Shown here piece by piece: positions 6,106 to 7,448 of a stretch of DNA of 7,448 nt (the stretch's first letter is position 1; the number at the start of each line of letters is the position of its first letter). Source of the DNA: an uncultured Nannocystaceae bacterium (GTDB lineage Bacteria > Myxococcota_A > Polyangia > Nannocystales > Nannocystaceae). The notes under the pieces were generated by a model. That model was not told the origin of the DNA. It searched no databases and saw only the letters and a program-made list of their open reading frames with translations. Made by a program: the position numbers and the translations under genes. The stretch spans positions 1 to 7,448 of the forward strand of contig CALKDV010000012.1 of assembly GCA_938084085.1 (NCBI GenBank). The letters are read 5' to 3'.

Positions 6106-7448
6106 TTGCAGCTCTGAAGCGCCCGTCCGGGTTCCTTCCCGTCATCCTGATAGGCCTGCTGATCCTCTATCCGATTGTGGCCTCGGATACCCGCTACGAA
6201 GAGACCGTCCTGATCATTTGCATGCTCTACGCCATCATGGCATCGGGCTGGAACCTCATCAGCGGCCTGGCCGGGTACGTGTCCCTCGGGCACAGCGTCT
6301 ATCTCTACATGGGCATGTACACCGGCGCGATCCTGGGCAAAGCATGGGAAATAGATGCCATGTGGCTTGCTCCTCTGGGCGCCGTGACAGCGGGCTTGTT
6401 GGCGCTTGTCGTCGGCTTGATCGTGCTTCGTACCCGGAGTCACTCCTTCGTCATCATCACGATCGCAGTGCTCCTTCTCGGCATGCTCATTGCCGCCAAC
6501 TGGAGAGGGCTGACCGGCGGGTCGGACGGCTTCATCGTCAAGCAGCCTTCATGGGCGAAGGACCATCCAACCACCCCGTATTACTACATCTTCCTGGGAA
6601 TTTTGCTGCTGACGGTGGCGCTTTCCGCCTTCATCATGCGATCCCGCTTGGGTGCAGGGCTGGTCGCCATCCGCAACGATGAGGGTAAGGCTGCATCCAT
6701 CGGCATCAACACGACCCTGTACAAGGTCACGGCCTACACACTCAGCGCTGTTCCTTTCGGGTTCGCAGGTGCTGTCTACGGTCAATTCCTCGGATTCGTC
6801 ACACCCTCGTTGGTCGTTGCCATCTTGATGAGTGTGTTCTTGGTGCTCGCCGCTCTGGTGGGAGGACGAGGAACTCTCTGGGGCCCCGTCATCGGTGGCT
6901 TCCTTGTGTGGTTGCTGAACGAGGTGGGAACGATTGCGGCCGGTGAGTTCCGGGCTCGGCTCTTGATCATGGGCGTCGTGCTGATTCTCGTGGTCATGTT
7001 CATGCCCATGGGTCTGCTTCCGACGATTCGGAATTTCGTCAAGAAGCGCCGCGAGTCCAAGTCCGCGGTCAACTTCATTGATCAGAAGTCGATTGCGGCT
7101 GTCTCAGATGTGGACATCAGCAAGATCATCGCGCGCACCCGTCAACAGTCCGAGGGAAGCTCTCACATCCTCGAGGTCAAGGGGATAGTCAAGAAATTTG
7201 GCGGTGTAACTGCCGTCAAAGACGTGGATATGGCCATTGAGCGGGGGTCGATAACCGGCCTGATCGGTCCGAATGGTTCTGGCAAGACGACGCTGTTCAA
7301 CTGCATGACGGGAACATTCCGTCCGGACGAGGGAGTGGTGTTGCTCGATGGCGAGAACATCACTCGGGACCGCGTGTGGACGCGGGCTCATGATGGTCTC
7401 GGGAGAACATTCCAGATCACTCGCCTGTTCAAGTCCATGACAGTCTTG
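6102..7448 (+). CDS. LivM-type permease fused to LivG-type ATPase (3' end beyond window)
   Basis: One open frame of 449 codons runs to the window edge. Residues 1 to about 310 are a LivM-type permease: hydrophobic helices, the signature SGLAGYVSLGHS, the coupling loop AIRNDEGKAASIGIN (189-203), and a C-terminal MPMGLLPTIR segment. A charged linker follows (about 311-354, starting NFVKKRRESK). From residue 355 (HILEVKGIVKKFGGVTAVKD) it is an ABC ATPase of LivG type, with Walker A GPNGSGKT at 389-396 and Q-loop Gln438 in GRTFQITRLF. The signature motif, Walker B and H-loop lie outside. The start is ATG 6102, overlapping the LivH stop, with GAGAGGA (6086-6092) 9 bases upstream. No stop separates the halves and no well-placed ribosome binding site is seen in the linker, so the permease should be covalently joined to its ATPase. 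Similar permease/ATP-binding fusions are known in HAAT systems; separate genes are the textbook form. Confidence 0.92.
   Translation, partial: MIAALKRPSGFLPVILIGLLILYPIVASDTRYEETVLIICMLYAIMASGWNLISGLAGYVSLGHSVYLYMGMYTGAILGKAWEIDAMWLAPLGAVTAGLLALVVGLIVLRTRSHSFVIITIAVLLLGMLIAANWRGLTGGSDGFIVKQPSWAKDHPTTPYYYIFLGILLLTVALSAFIMRSRLGAGLVAIRNDEGKAASIGINTTLYKVTAYTLSAVPFGFAGAVYGQFLGFVTPSLVVAILMSVFLVLAALVGGRGTLWGPVIGGFLVWLLNEVGTIAAGEFRARLLIMGVVLILVVMFMPMGLLPTIRNFVKKRRESKSAVNFIDQKSIAAVSDVDISKIIARTRQQSEGSSHILEVKGIVKKFGGVTAVKDVDMAIERGSITGLIGPNGSGKTTLFNCMTGTFRPDEGVVLLDGENITRDRVWTRAHDGLGRTFQITRLFKSMTVL

Noticed and set aside
7110..7112. Internal GTG start giving a separate LivG protein
   Set aside because: It is in frame inside the linker, but no ribosome binding site precedes it and no stop codon ends the permease, so a fusion is the simpler reading.

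Overview
This is a GC-rich chromosomal window from what looks like an actinobacterium. The support is a lipoprotein signal with an Arg/Lys-rich n-region and an LTAC lipobox, an acidic Ser/Asp/Glu/Thr linker, frequent GTG starts, and a LacI/HAAT-transporter layout that is common in that group. I cannot fix the genus. There are no RNA genes, insertion sequences, CRISPR arrays or attachment sites. The window is almost fully coding and holds two divergent transcription units that start from one short control region at about 3592-3740.

Leftward unit (minus strand, 3591 down to 1, running off the left edge). It has four tightly packed genes in transcription order. The first is a cytosolic-looking protein with an NMT1/THI5-type substrate-binding fold. 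The second is a 12-helix MFS transporter that overlaps it by 4 bases (GTGA). The third is a LacI/GalR-family repressor 5 bases further on. The fourth is an aldo/keto reductase 6 bases after that, in the same frame as the repressor and cut by the window edge. The packing indicates one translationally coupled operon.

Rightward unit (plus strand, 3741 to the right edge, running off it). This is a branched-chain-amino-acid-type (HAAT/Liv) ABC importer. It comprises a substrate-binding lipoprotein, a LivH-type permease, and a LivM-type permease whose reading frame continues without a stop into a LivG-type ATPase, giving a permease-ATPase fusion. The 127-base gap between the lipoprotein and the first permease holds a strong 13-bp-stem hairpin and a second dyad. 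These may set the binding protein to a higher level than the membrane parts. A separate LivF ATPase would be expected past the right edge.

Control. A consensus TTGACA -35 element and a plausible -10 precede the lipoprotein gene. At the expected transcription start lies a perfect 14-bp palindrome centred on CpG, very close in form to the operators of the LacI/PurR family. The simplest reading is that the LacI-family protein of the leftward operon represses the ABC importer, and perhaps its own operon, until an inducer arrives. The substrate is not identifiable from the window. A reductase, an MFS carrier, an ABC importer and a solute-binding-like cytosolic protein under one repressor suggest uptake and processing of a specific small organic compound.
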